A stretch of 64,000 nucleotides of DNA from Pogona vitticeps (Eukaryota; Chordata; Lepidosauria; Squamata; Agamidae), in the NCBI RefSeq assembly GCF_051106095.1, contig NC_135795.1, positions 1,529,501 through 1,593,500 of the forward strand, given 5' to 3'. Below the pieces are notes generated by a model. The model ran no database searches. It saw nothing but the letters and a program-made list of their open reading frames with translations, and was not told the DNA's origin. Position numbers and translations under genes: made by a program. Shown here one piece after another: positions 26,301 to 37,938 of the stretch (position 1 is the first letter of the stretch; each line of letters opens with the position of its first letter).

Positions 26301-29300
26301 GTGGCCAGTTTTGGTATCCTCCTCTTTAGAAATCTATATTTTGGGGATTTTTCTTCTAATATTTCCAGACTGTGGATCAGTGAATCAGCAGATACTGATT
26401 TCTGTGGATAAGAGGACCCTGCTTTAAATCCTTTCCATTTGGGGGTTGTTGGCAGGGAGTCGGGGGGGGGGTTCATACATCACATTTGCAAGCCCTGTTT
26501 CGATTTGAGGTGAGCTGCTTCTTAGTTTCTCCTTCCCCTCGGCATCATCCTCCCTTCCTTTCTCTCTTTGTGTTTCTGTCTTCTGGCCCTCCGCCGAAAG
26601 GACGTCACCCTGGAGGAGCTGCAAGAGGAGCAAGCCAAGCAGGAGGAGCAGATCCTGAAGTGGGTGATTCTCGGCAACTTCCCCGATGGGTTATTGGGCT
26701 TCTCCATATTATAGGAATGTTACTTGCATTTGTGCTGTTTCAATAACCTGGAGATTGCAAAAATGGGCCTTTAAATGCCTGGGGTGACGATCAAGCGACA
26801 TCATGTTGTCCTGAAATATAAATGGCACTGATGTTCTCGCTACGTACAGGCGTCCCCTGGGCTCAAGCTTAGCCTTCTTGGTGGGGGCCCTCCAATCTTT
26901 GGCCTCAGGGTGGAAAAAGGTCAATGGATGAGGGCTTGCCACCTCTCCTCCGTTTATGCCTAGATCCACGTTGCCAAATCAAGATGGAACCCCTTCCCCA
27001 TTCGCTCCCTGTGGTTTATCTTCACCAAAACTGTGTTTGTGGTTTTAGCAGTGAGGACTAGCAGCTTGCTCCCGTTGCAAGCCCTGACTCTCAGCGTCTT
27101 GCTTTGCCTTTCCAGAGAGCAGGAGCTGTCAAACCTGTTGCACGAGAAGCAGTACCTGAAAGCGCTGGGCTTTGCCATCTCCTTGGACCGTCCCCACACT
27201 GTCCTGACGGTTGTCAAGGGTAAGATTTCTCTGGGAAAGCAAGTGAAAAAAAAAAGGGGGGGAATATTTCTTTTCCTAGATGGGTGAGGAGCCTTTAGCC
27301 ATGTAGATGCTTCGGGATTTCCCAAAAAGCATCACCTGTGGGTAAAGGAGGATGAGGGCTGTAATCCGAATTTGAATAGAATCAGCCCTGTGCTACTCTG
27401 GCATTTGCAATCTGATCCTGCACACCTCATGCAGAAGAACAAGTCCCAGTGAGTTCCGAGGGATGTACCTCCTCAGTCAACCCCCCCTGGTTATCCTTTT
27501 GGGGCTAAACAGAGGGATTTTCATTCCCCCAGGTTTTGTTATGCATTTCACAGGTGTGTCGCCTTTTCAGCCCCAAGAGCCGCACTTAATACACTGCGTG
27601 CATAAACATATACACACACACGTGTGTGTGTGCGTGTGTGTGTGTGTGTGTGTGACTCTTTCTCCCAATCTATATGTGTCTGTTTTAAAAATGCAACGTG
27701 CAATCTCGTATTTATTGAGCTTTTTTTTTTCTTCCCCTTTTCTCTCCGCTAGCCATTCTTAAGGAGGACCGTGGAAGAGAGGACTTGGTGAGGAACATCG
27801 CGAAGCTTCGGAAAGACCAGAAAGGTGAGTCTTCTTGAGAAGGATGGCTCTGTGTACATACAAGACACAAGGCCCCCGACTCCCTTCTGCGCTGCTCGGG
27901 GTGAGGGGCTCTGGCTCCCCTGTGTAGTTCAGAATCCCTGTGTAACTCTTTAACGTCCCCCCCAAAATGTAACTGCAAGGCATAAACAGTTGATACAGGC
28001 ACACACAGAGAGAGACACACACAGTTTTCCCTCGGTTGCGGTTCTCTTCCCTAGCGTTGTCCATCCTTTCCAACCAGGACTGTGTGTCACGAGCCTTCAA
28101 GGTCCTTAGGAACCCCTGATCGAAGGGCTGAATTAGAGATGATGTGTTTGGGGGCGAGGAGACCACGTTGACCCCTTCTTGAAAAAATCTGTTCAGACCC
28201 CGTGCAATTCAAGGGAGACGTCGACCCCTTGGGGGGGGTTGTCACGGTTCCTACCAGCTGGGAGGTGGGCGTTGGGTCTCCCCAGGTTTGCTGGGGCACC
28301 CTCAGCAACCCCTCACCTCCAAGCAGGTGTGTGTCAGACCTGTCGGCGAGCCTTGTGCCCAGCTTTGGGCCCCCTTCGGCTGGTCAAAGGGACTCTCGTC
28401 CAGGACCTGCTGGCCTGCCTGGTGTCCCCTCAGGGATGACGTGGTTTCCCCTCTTCTCTTGGCCCTTCCAGAGGCTCTGCTGAAGTTCTCCGTCACCTGG
28501 AACACCAATTCGCGGAACTGCCACGAGGCTCAGGCGGTCCTGGAGACCCTCCTCCAGCACGAGCCGCCGGAGTCCCTGCTGCAGTTCGAGGGGATCAAAA
28601 CCGCCGTGGAGTCTCTTCTGCCCTACACCGGTAAGGGACGGTTTGGGCTCTCCAGGTCTCCCCCCCTCCCAACCCCCACCTTAGTGGGGCCTCCTCCTCC
28701 TCCTGTGCGACCCCGTCTCTCTTTCCCAAGTGGGGAACCTGAGGGGCCCCTCCTCTCCTTTTGTCTTTACAACCCTCTTGCGAGGTGGTGGAGCTTGGCC
28801 GGTCTATTTCCCAAAAGCCGCTCTCCTGGAGAGGAAACCGCTTCAGGCCTCGTCTTCCCAATGTGTTGCCATCCCTGGTTTGATGGGAGTTGAGACCCAG
28901 AGGCCAGACCTCTCTTGAGGGGGCCTCGGAGGAGGTGGAAAACGGGGAGGGAGGTGCCTTTATTGAACCGCTTAAAAAACAAAGCACACACACTCTGCAA
29001 ACTTCGGTGGGTCCATTTGTGTGATTTGTTAGAGGTTCAGTAAAGTCTTAATCACCTTACTTTTGCATTTGTGTGATGCTGAAACACACAGCCTTTTCCT
29101 AGTTCTCTTTGGAGAGACGCTGCCTTGGGGTGTTTCCAGGCTTGTACTCTTCTACCGATCGCTCTCTTTCCTGCTGCCGTCTCCTTCCCAGTTCCTGGAG
29201 AAGGAGCGACAGCTATTCCCGTCCTCTCGCGACCCTTTTCTTCCCTTCCCTTTCAAACGAGGGTTTCTGTCTCGCTAGCCTTGTCTCCCCGTCGGCAGCA

Positions 29301-29907
29301 TCGCTGCCAGGGAACCTCCACCTCTTCCCAAGCACACACACATCCCACCTTTCCCTTCCTGCTTGGTTCTCAGCGTCTCTGCACATTTCCAGTGTGGTTC
29401 CAAAAACGGGCCACCGAATCACAAAGCCAGATCTGCCAAAAGGCATCAGGAAGTGGGAGCCCAGCTCTTTCTCACCTGGTGCTGTCAAGGGGCTCCTTAC
29501 CATTCCACCTGCTGAGTGAAAAAGCAGGCTGCCACCGAGCGACAGCCTGGCTTCAGCGGCTGGCATTCCATGGGGTTCTCCTTCCCAGCAGCTCAGCTCC
29601 CTAAGCCCGTTTACACTGCAATGGGATGGGAGAGCAGTCTTGCTTCTCTGTTGGAACCCTGGATCCATTTCCGTAACCTGTGGGAGGTGTCATCGTAATG
29701 GCGAGGCGAGGACAGGAGCAGCTTTGATCCCTCCCTGCCTCCTTTGCTAACGCTTTATTCTCGTTTTGTTTCCCCGCCCCCCTCTTTCTAGAGCGTCACT
29801 TCCAGCGGCTTGGAAAGTTACTCCAAGCCTCCATGTTCCTCGATTTCATGTGGCAAAACATGAGACTGGCCGGGACGTCTGGAGCAGACGAGGAAGGGGA
29901 GACGTGA
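14390..29907 (+). CDS. TBL3: TBL3 / UTP13, WD40 SSU-processome protein (22 coding exons, 813 aa)
   Basis: Coding exons: 14390-14439, 15227-15278, 15655-15750, 15983-16030, 16778-16919, 17139-17223, 17412-17582, 17725-17800, 18318-18414, 19016-19224, 19501-19642, 20448-20506, 21102-21205, 22226-22367, 23122-23352, 23603-23673, 24448-24604, 26601-26659, 27116-27219, 27753-27824, 28472-28630 and 29792-29907. They sum to 814 codons including stop (human 808 aa), all GT-AG and in phase. After MAAPSRSS, NYAVFRRIEPFYKGG opens a run of WD40 repeats (for example GGCDSTIKVWD, SSGRDKICTVWD, ATGSQDKTAKLW, SASDGLLKLWTIKSNECVKT). The C-terminal UTP13 domain includes LLHEKQYLKALGFAISLDRPHTVL, VTWNTNSRNCHEAQAVL and HFQRLGKLLQASMFLDFMW. 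It belongs to the UTP-B complex that processes 18S pre-rRNA in the nucleolus (family knowledge). Confidence 0.98.
15310..15600 (+). repeat. two tandem tRNA-derived SINE fragments
   Basis: Two successive copies of the B-box-like core gttgggagttcgattccc (about 15347 and 15497) with the downstream ggaccggacccgatggtcca / ggaccccatgatccactggg block. Plus orientation, in TBL3 intron 2. Confidence 0.7.
16135..16235 (+). repeat. L2-type LINE 3' tail
   Basis: ttgcaagccgtcttaggtcc and aaggagaaaggtggggttaa, followed by (AAAT)-like sequence, in TBL3 intron 4. Confidence 0.6.
16335..16652 (+). repeat. L2-type LINE, ORF2 C-terminus and 3' UTR
   Basis: 16350-16443 translates as LWDALPREIRMAPSLLSFHR followed by QLKTHLFQQAFNS, the conserved end of the L2-family ORF2 protein. 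It is followed by a typical 3' UTR (gtgagccaccttgggtcccc, ggagaaaggcagcctgtaaa, AAATAA tail). A 5'-truncated copy in TBL3 intron 4, and the most complete L2 end in the window. Confidence 0.8.
18590..18845 (+). repeat. unclassified retroelement 3' fragment, copy 1
   Basis: Contains tgacaagcatcttcagagga, then gggccaaacagcctgaaaa and agccgtgaaagccttggagg. A second copy at 63055-63160 shares the last two blocks. The pattern is common in squamate genomes; I could not name the family with confidence. It lies in TBL3 intron 9. Confidence 0.45.
20095..20330 (-). repeat. Tigger/pogo-like non-autonomous DNA transposon
   Basis: Antisense copy of the family at 26205-26430. It shares a block around the consensus GTGAATCAGYRGATACTG with a GCGGAT-type pre-block and a TTTAATATTTTTA-like centre. 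The element is degraded. It lies in TBL3 intron 11. Confidence 0.5.
20614..20860 (+). repeat. (GT)n and (GA)n microsatellites
   Basis: A perfect (TG)n run of about 11 units at 20616-20638, and a G-run plus (GA)n at 20822-20854, in TBL3 intron 12. Confidence 0.9.
21640..21810 (+). repeat. MIR/L2-like SINE fragment
   Basis: Contains gatgacctacctcacagggc with tgttatgaggatggaagtga and a gagaaggcaggatagaaac tail, the pattern of the core-SINE/L2-tail family. In TBL3 intron 13. A related piece lies at 54525-54610. Confidence 0.45.
21950..22140 (+). repeat. CR1-type LINE fragment
   Basis: cgtagaattgtagaataatc, cctcgaaggccatccagccc, caccccctgctcaaggcagg and cttgcatgccctccagcat follow the order of the repeated CR1-type 3' region found in birds and reptiles. 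TBL3 intron 13. A related stretch occurs at 38205-38350. Confidence 0.5.
26205..26430 (+). repeat. Tigger/pogo-like non-autonomous DNA transposon
   Basis: The left end ctacagtagg and catatccatgggggatcggt and the right end gtgaatcagcagatactgat plus ctgtggataagaggaccctg match the layout of Tigger-derived MITEs, with an A/T-rich centre. In TBL3 intron 17. Confidence 0.6.
27603..27654 (+). repeat. (CA)n/(GT)n microsatellite
   Basis: cacacacacg directly followed by (TG)n, giving an alternating, potentially self-complementary tract. TBL3 intron 19. Confidence 0.9.
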
Positions 29908-30008
29908 CCTGAGTTGAAGAGCCCAGGAGGCCCCCCCCTCCAACTATTCTGCCAACTTCAAGCCCAGACTGGCCCTCTTGCCGGGGGTGTGCTTCCAAAT
30001 CTTTGTAC

Positions 30009-30014
30009 AATAAA
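30009..30014 (+). terminator. TBL3 polyadenylation signal
   Basis: AATAAA 102 bp after the TBL3 stop, with a T-rich stretch downstream (ttttaattttttttctttt). Confidence 0.85.
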
Positions 30015-30029
30015 TGTGCTTTTAATTTT

Positions 30030-30960
30030 TTTTCTTTTTAAAAACGTGAGTACCTTGACTCCTGCGAGGATTTCACAACCTAGCTTCTCCCTTCCTGCTT
30101 TGATTTTTAATTATAACAGTACATGGGCAGGATGGTGTCAGTCCTGTTCCGAGCGGCATCGTTGTGCCGTACGTCAGTGCCGCAAACCGCCTGCTGGCTC
30201 GTGGAGAAACCTGGACCAGTTTTTGGAGTGGGGTGGGGGCCTGTCTTAAGCAGTCTCTTTTCTGCGCAGCACTTGTGTGTGTGGATGTGTGGAAGGGGAG
30301 AACGCCTCCCTCTGCACTGAGAGGTGTGCAACGGGCTACAGCATCATCCTGAAACAGTATGAGGGACGATGGAGCAGCCCTGACCGTCGGGCTGAGTAAA
30401 AACAGTCTCTTCTCCTCTTGCAGGAGGTGGGGGTGGATGCTGGATGATAGAGGGTGGGATCCTTTTTAAAAAGGTGGCGTTTGCCTCCAGGTGGCACACA
30501 GGGGCCCTCTGTGCCACCCGCCTGGATCTGTGCAGAGCCCATTTGAAAGGAAAGAGGCCCCACCGTGAGTTTCCGGCTGGAGGGTCCCGCTCTCCCTTGC
30601 CCACCTCTTGATGCATCGGGTGTGCCGGCGAAACAAGCTCTCTCTCGAGCGGACACCCTTTTCGTGTTCACGGCATAGGAGTCTCTTCAACCAGGCGAAT
30701 TCCAAGCAGTGTTGCATCACTGCAGCGATCCTGGGGCTCACTGTGAAAACGTGGGACTAGAAATGTTGTTTTCAATGTGCGTCCTTTCGCCAGGGAGCCT
30801 TAAGCTTAGCCGGATACATTGAGACACACTCACAGACATGTCCAATAGGCACCTATGCAGTGACAACATTAAAGTATAGTGTTGGTTACAAGAAAAGGGG
30901 GTCGTTCCCAGTCACAGGGGGGATTTTTTTAACACATCCTAGACTTAAAAATCTGACCGT
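30030..30960. other. TBL3-NOXO1 convergent intergenic interval
   Basis: No gene was recognised on either strand and no repeat was clear enough to name. The two genes end tail-to-tail about 0.95 kb apart. Confidence 0.4.
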
Positions 30961-30977
30961 GCAGTACAGTCCTGGGC

Positions 30978-30983
30978 TTTATT
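30978..30983 (-). terminator. NOXO1 polyadenylation signal
   Basis: AATAAA on the minus strand, about 200 bp beyond the NOXO1 stop at 31187-31185. Confidence 0.7.
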
Positions 30984-31184
30984 CCTTCGCAGTGGTGTGA
31001 TGTTCCCTTTGAAAAATCTTGCTGCTTGGGGTGGTGCCTTCACGGTTTTCTGATCCCCAAAACCGCTTGCTTCAGACAGGGTATCTTCTCAAAAATGTTT
31101 GTTAACCGGGGGGGAAGGGGTTAGGGGAGATTCCCACCGAACCCGAAAACGTTTAATATTCAAACACCTTCTGGGTGGTTGGCC

Positions 31185-34100
31185 TCATGGAGCTGCCGAG
31201 TGGCAGCCGCAGGGGCAGGGACTGGGGCTGGCCTGGGGCAGAGTCCTCCGCATGGCTTTCTTGGTGATGGTGGAGCACTTCTGGAGGATTTCGCAGGGGG
31301 TGGGCCGGGAGGGCACTGGGGGGCTCCCGCAAGCAGGGGACGGCCTGGAGCAAGGAGAACGATCGGAGCAGCTGCCCTGGGAGGCGACACTGGCGCTGCT
31401 CAGTTGCTTACATAGATGCCCCCGGCTCCCAAAGGGATCTTGGGGGGTCTCTGGGTAGAGGCTGCCCTTTGCCCTCCGACCCTCGGAGATTGGGGCCCAC
31501 AGAGATTCCCGTCGGCTGCGGTCCCCCAAACCGTGAGCCAGGCCCTCCATCTCTGTGGTCCAACCGCAGCCGGATGGGATGGAGGCCCAGGCTCTGCTCC
31601 AGGACATCAGGTCCTCTCCTCTCCTCCGGTTGGAGGGATGTGCCTGGACCGCCTGGTCGAGGCAGCCTCTCAGTTGGATCGGGGACGCCTTACCCGAAAG
31701 CCCGGGAATTCTGGAGAGGTTTGGGGTGGAGATGGAGAAACGGTTCGCAGCCAGGGCTAGGAACTTGCTGTGTGGGTTTCTGTACGGCTGGAGGAACACG
31801 GAGGGGACGTAACCGCCTCGGCCGTTGTACCTGGAAGCGCGAATCACAAAAGGGGTGTCAATCCCTTGGGGAGCGCTATCAGCATACCTCTCCCATCAGC
31901 CTCGGCCAACACGCCCTTCCCTCCCCAACCAACCCCAGAGCCGTAAACATTACAGGAGCTGAATCGGGCCCCTTGTTTAAATCCATTTGTTTAAATTTTG
32001 CATATATGATGATACAATCTGTTCCGCTCGTTTGCACAGGAATGTATCTTGCAAGTGGCGTGACACCAACATCCTTAGTATGGAGATTACTAATTTGATT
32101 TAGAACCCCCCGTTCGTCCCATGGATTCAGGGCTGCTAGTAATCCAAATAATAACAATCATCTCAGCAATTCAGAGCTGGAAGGGACACCCTGCGGATCA
32201 TCCAAGTCCAGCCTATCTCAAGGAGGCCCAGTGGGGGATTCAAACTCCCAGCCACTGGGATGCCTTAAACTACGTGAGAAGCACAAATCAAAATATCTAA
32301 ACGTGTAGGTGCCTGTTAAAGTACAGTAAGGGCAATGCCAGCCAGATTGTTCTCCTTGCTCCCTGCAAAAACTTGTACAGAGTCCACATTCTTTGCAGGC
32401 ACCGTGCAAAGCTGCAGAAGTGTTGACTGAGCATTGTGGGGGGTGTAGACGTTCTGTTCAAGAAGCCCTTCGGCAGGCGTGCTGTGCCACAGATGTGACA
32501 GGAATTGCGCGATCAACTGTGGGACTGAATTGTGCAAGGGTGGCCCCCCTGGGTGTAAACGCCCAGCCTTCTTACAAAGGTGTGCCTTGGCATTTCACCA
32601 AGAAGGACAGGATTCCAGCCACTGTGCAATGGCTAAGCAGGGGTGTCTCTCTCACACATAGACACACACACACACACAGAAATTGATGTAGGGGCCTCCC
32701 AGACCCCTGGCCTGGCCTGGCTCCTTCCATTCTTACCAGATAAGCCACCATCCAGTGTCCAGTTTCTCCAGCACTTCCACCACCACCCCACACGTGACCG
32801 AGAGCTCGTCCGATCGCTTGGCCTCGTAGGGCTGTGTGAGGTAATACAGCATCTCTGGGGGGAAAAGAGGAAGCTTTAGTCCTGCCCCCCCCCCGGCCCC
32901 ACAGCGCCTTCCTTGCAGCGCTGGTGCTGGACCGTCGAGGGAGGTGGTGGGACTACAACTCCCAGTGTCCCTCATCCTTGGCCATGCTGGTTGAGGCAGA
33001 TGGGCGTCGCAGCCCTGCAAGACCGGGAGGGTCCCCCTCTGGCCTCCCCGAATCTCTTGCAAAAGCAGAGAGTCACCTTCCTCATTGGGTTCCCTCACGA
33101 TGGGGTCCTCCTCGGTGGTCTCCAGGTAGGAGGCCGGGAACCACGCCAGCTGCTTCCTCTGGTTCTCCACCAGCCACCACCCTGCAAGCCAAACAACACC
33201 GAAAGAACAGGAAGACCCTCATCCCCCTTTCTTAAGCCAGCATCCTCCCCAATCCCATTAGCTGGTCGGCAGTGGCAGGGGGGGGGGGGGGAAATCCACT
33301 GTGACCTCTTCATCTCAGATGGGTAAGGAAACTCTGCTCGTGGGCAGAGACACTCTGCGGCTGTTTTAAACAGCCAGAGTTGAAGGCTCCAAAGAAGAGA
33401 TCGAACCAAGCTCTCTCTTTTTTTGGGCTAAGGAATCTCAGTCTCAGGACTGCAGAGCAGGAAGAGAAATCTACGGATGGATCATCACATCCAGCCCCGG
33501 TCAAGGAGCACGGTGGGGAATCGAACTCCCAAACTCTTGTTTCTTCCACTGAGCTCTTCAGCAGTTCAAGGGTACAGTTTTAGCCCGGATCCAGCGCCTC
33601 TGCAATGCTCAACACCAGAGCCGGGCAGGTCAAAAACAGACCACAACGTCTAGAACATGTTCAGGGTTAAATGCTCAAAGAGCCTTTCGTATCTCCTTCC
33701 CACGGTTGTACAGCAACTTTGCAAGGCAGGCCTGTTTTTACCATGGCATTGCCAAACAGTGGGGGGAGGATTTTCCAAAGGGACCCAATGAAACTCAGAC
33801 GGCTGTGACATTTGAACTCGGGGCACCTGGAGGATTGGGGCCAAGAGAAACTGACTGATCTGCAGGCACCCAATGAAGCTAGGCTGACACTGGGAGTTCC
33901 CCGTTCATAGCTCTGCATCTTGTAGTCAAAACACAACCACGTCAGGAGGATTTTTGGGGGGCGGGGGGGACCACTGGCGGCCCTCACCTGTCCGATCCTT
34001 CATGAGCACTTCAAGCGTCTCCGCCCGGCTCGCGCTGAAAGGGTTCTCCTTCACATCGTCCGTGTCAAAGGCTTCGAGGCATCGGTAGAGCGGAGCCACG

Positions 34101-37100
34101 ACCGGCTGTGTGATGACCGGTCTGGAGCACCCAGCCGGCTCCCCTGTTATGGAGTCTTCCATTTTGGAAGGCAGGATGATGATGCTGAAATGGGACATTT
34201 GGGGAAATTGATCTGAGTGGGATCAGAGAGTCCTCCAATCAACTCCAAAAAAAGCAAAAGTGCATGCCCACATTTTCGTCCTATGAGCCTCTCCATCCAC
34301 CCCTCAAAAGCCTTTTCCGGGGACCTATCTGGACTGGCGAGGCTGGCGTACCGGGGAAGGGTGGGGGGAGAGATGGTATCGAAACGTCCTTCTGCACTGT
34401 TGCAAAAGTACCGCATTTCAGCTCCTTCCAGATCACACACTGCAATAAACATTTTTCACGCTTGTACCCCAGATTCTTAAAAGGGGCGCCTGTACTTCGG
34501 ATGTGGCGTCACTGATCTGAAATTCTCACAGTGTGGTGAGTTGGTGGTATTAGCCTCCAGAAGTGTGGGATGATGGACTGCCTCTACAAAAGGTTTGGAA
34601 CCGAGTCTCCCATCTGGACGATGGGTCTCTTGGAACTCTCCGGGTCGAAGTGCTCAGAAAACAGTCACCAATTTCCCCAGTGGGAAAATTAATCCTATTT
34701 TAAGACAGTAATTCAAACTCCTGCCTTCTGTTTCAGAGGTTCTGGAACGGATATAGCGGAGACCCACTCTGCAGGGTCAAAGCACCAGGATTTTTTTTTG
34801 ATCAACAGGGAAAAGGATGTCCACCAACATCCCCCCCCCCAGCTTTTCCTGTTTTCTCTCTGCTCCTTGACCCACCTCCCATCCCCTGCTGTGGGTGTGG
34901 ATGACTCTCCTCAGCATCAATATGTGGCTGCAAGCCATCCCTGCCCACATCTACAGTCTTATGGGGGCAGCTTTGTCTCAAACAGGCCATTAAGGCCCCT
35001 TAACTGTACAAAAGACCGGCTTGGGGCCAGGGGTGAAGACTGCTAGACCCATATTGTTCACATGGATCATCTCGCGCTTCTGCATTTCTGCACTCACCCT
35101 GAAAGCATGGCTATCGTGATGAACGCATGCCGTTTCTACCTTTACGGAGACAACACTGGGAAGGGGACGAAGATGATTATTATTCAAAAAATACCAGGCC
35201 CTGTCAATCAAAATGATCAAAACACTGAAGGGAGTCTCCTGTAAAACAGGCTTTCCTCCAAGGTTTCTGAAAAAAATCGGCTCTCGCAGACATAGAAAAT
35301 ACAGTACCTGTTTTCTGGGAAAGAGGGGTCGAGATCTTGGTTCTGGGCTTCGAAAAAACGGACCACATCTTCCCCCCGGGAGATGTTCGGCTGGGTCTTC
35401 AGCAGGTCCTGGCAGTAAATCTCCAGCGATTTCAGGGCTTCCACGCATCTGCTCAGCTTGTGGTTCTTCCTCAGGATTGCGTTGACCTCTTGGGTGGAGC
35501 GGGGACCGAGGAAAGAGAGACGGTCTCCTAAGAGGGACTGCTCCGAATCAGGGCTCCCTCCCGACCCACATCCCTCAAGAGAGCCCATTTTCAGAAGACT
35601 GGGGGTGGCAGCGTCCGGGAACGGGTCTGGTGTACAGTTTTAGGGCATGCATGTCTACGTAGGGCCTATGTAGGGGGGGGGGGGTGATGAGAACTAAAAA
35701 ATATTAAGGGACACCATACACGAGGTACAGAAATTCATTTTGCCAATTCCTACGAAGCCCAGAGAAATATACATAGTTTGTAGGGCTGTATGAAAATCAC
35801 CGATCCTTTGTGATGATTGCAAGCGTGTTGGGGCAGAGGCTTCTCTGGTGGGCTGCAGGATGGAGCGAAGCTTCCCATGCCTTGATTGGGAAAGTCGTAG
35901 TTCTTAAAAAGGTGACATTTTTGAGCTGTGGTTTTGATGGAGGTTATCGGGGACGGGGGGGGGGAGTACATTTCATGAATCCAATTCAACCTGAAATCCA
36001 TTTAAAGGCTTCCCTTGTTTTACCTCGGAATGTAGGGATGGTTCGGTCAGACTTCTTTAAGACACCACTTTCAATGGGGAATTTTCTCTTCAATCTTTTC
36101 TAAATGAGGGGCCAAACAACAAAGAGGTTCATTGTTGTGGGCTTGTTCTTCTCTCCCCACCCCAAACAGCCTGGAAAATTATTGCAAAGAGAACAGGAGA
36201 GCTGCCCCCCCCCCAGAAATCAAACGGGCTCTGTTGAAAGGAAAACTTACGTGGAGTTTCTTGAATTCTTCAAATTCCCTGTAGATGAGGACGTTGTTTT
36301 GATCTGACCACAGCACAGAAAGCATGCAGATCTGGGGGGGAAAGCAGGTGCACACTGGAGCTTTTTTGGTGAAACGAATACCCTGCCTTTCTACCATAAA
36401 GAGTGCTCGTGACAATAAAATAGAATACAAAATACAACATGAGGATCAAAATCTTCAAAGCAAATGGCCTTCCCCAGGACTGAACAGGGCTTTGGGGCAA
36501 CGCGTAGGCAAATTTAGAGCTTTCCGAATGAGCATCTGTGTCCGTTAATGCAATATATTACTTAAATTCTGAGACTTGTACAGTAAAAAAAAAAGCTTTC
36601 TCTAGTGGTTTGATTGATTCCCCCCCCCCCCTTTCATGGAACTGAAAGGACTTCAAGCATTCATTTACATATCCAAAACTGGGGGCCTTCAAATGGACTG
36701 GACTACCTGTCCCATAATCCCCACATCCCCAGTCAAATCCTATCGTTAGTCCGAGAGTCACGGGTCCATGTGTTGCCGACAGGGACTTTTAAAGATGGAA
36801 TTCGGTGGTGGCCATTAGCAAAAAAGCAAGCTGCCCCCAAAAGAAGAATAATTGTCTGCCGTCTATAGTAAATTCTGACTTAAGGTGATGATGTTCAGGG
36901 GGAGGCACAACGGGGAATCGAACTCCCAGCCTCCAGCCCTGCAGCCGGATGCCCTATACAACAGCCGGGATAAAGAAATGATGGGAGAGGAGGAAATGGG
37001 GGGGGTGACCCCTGGAGTGGGTGCTCCTCCCCTCTAAAGCCCAAGAAAGGCCACCTGCTGACGTCTGGAAACTGAACACCTTGGGTTCAAACTGTTGACA

Positions 37101-37938
37101 AAAGCACCCTAACTCTTGGAAGTCAATTTTGCCGAGCCAACGTCCAACTGTTCAGGGGGAAAAAACTCAGAAAAGGCTGTGAGGTCTTTACACGACAGGG
37201 GATCCCTTTATGATTTCATAAAGGGTTCGATTATATAATAATCAAGTCAGTTCTGACTGAGGGTGGCCCTTTTCAGAAGTGGCTTCCCCTTCCCTTCTTC
37301 TGGGACTACTTCTTTACGACAAAGAGCAGAATAAGCAACGAAAACTTCAATTAGACTTTGGGAATTGTTTATTTTCTGGGTCACGATTAAACTGACTCAC
37401 GTTTTACACTCGAGTAAAAAAAAAACACCCCAGTATGAAAGAATCTACGTTAAGACAGTCTTCCTCTTGTTGACAGGGAAGGGATTACTACCCTTCATAC
37501 CTCAAAGGCTCACCCCTCTCTTTTCTTTAATGAGCCACTGTGCTTAATTTACAAAAATAAAAAAAGGAATGTTCAGTGTAAGAAATAACACAACAAATTA
37601 CTTTCTAAATATTGGCAAGAATGAACTGGTTTTTTAAAGGATCCAACGAGGAACAGGAGCAAATTACTTTTTAAAAGTCACTTTCCATGAACTCGGTGGC
37701 TGCCAGAGTACCAAAAAAAAATCTTAACTGCTTACGTCTTATCATCCCGATGGAAGAATTGAGATTAAACCTATTATTCTGTAGCATCATTTGGGAAACG
37801 GACATTTGATCTTTAAAACGGTTCGGAAAGCTGCATGCACTGCAGGTAAAGGGAGCTGCTTGGATGCCTTACCTGCTTTTTCTGGTGCTTGAGCACACCT
37901 AGGGCTTTCGCCCCCACGGGAAACCTGTCCGCACTCAT
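31185..37938 (-). CDS. NOXO1: NOXO1, NADPH oxidase organizer 1 (7 coding exons found)
   Basis: Exons on the minus strand: 37938-37873 (MSADRFPVGAKALGVLKHQKKQ), 36331-36251 (ICMLSVLWSDQNN to EEFKKLH), about 35626/35540-35308, 34184-33988, 33181-33077, 32854-32737 and 31830-31185. Exons 1-3 form the PX domain, which binds membrane phosphoinositides. Exon 3 contains LLGDRLSFLG and LKSLEIYCQDLLKTQPNISR. Exons 4-5 form SH3a (YRCLEAFDTDD, GWWLVENQRKQLAWFPASYL). Exons 6-7 form SH3b (YYLTQPYEAKRSDELSV, TGWWLIWYNGRGGYVPSVFL). The tail has a proline motif, PPVPSRPTPCEILQKCSTIT, aligning with the human PTVPTRPSP region. It organises NOX1 with p22phox and NOXA1 (family knowledge). Phase closes for exons 3 to 7. 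Exon 2 ends in phase 0 while no good acceptor for exon 3 fits, so the 5' edge of exon 3 is unresolved. The region after SH3b is about twice the human length. Confidence 0.92.
32165..32280 (-). repeat. tRNA-derived SINE fragment
   Basis: gagctggaagggacaccctg, tccagcctatctcaaggagg and agtgggggattcaaactccc; same family as at 1885-2015. NOXO1 intron 6. Confidence 0.65.
32945..33010 (+). repeat. short repeat starting with a ZNF143-like core
   Basis: ggactacaactcccagtgtc, then ctcatccttggccatgctgg, a frequent reptile motif pair. NOXO1 intron 5. See the palindromic copies at 42118-42169 and 58225-58276. Confidence 0.5.
33440..33560 (-). repeat. tRNA-derived SINE fragment
   Basis: gactgcagagcaggaagaga, cagccccggtcaaggagcac and ggtggggaatcgaactccca. 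NOXO1 intron 4. Confidence 0.6.
36895..36965 (-). repeat. tRNA-derived SINE fragment
   Basis: cacaacggggaatcgaactc followed by cctccagccctgcagccgga. NOXO1 intron 1. A truncated 5'-part-like piece (cagttctgactgagggtggc, cagaagtggcttccccttcc) lies at 37245-37300. Confidence 0.6.

Noticed and set aside
27600-27660. Possible Z-DNA or regulatory tract in TBL3 intron 19
   Set aside because: A plain CA/TG microsatellite of a kind seen at several other places in the window.
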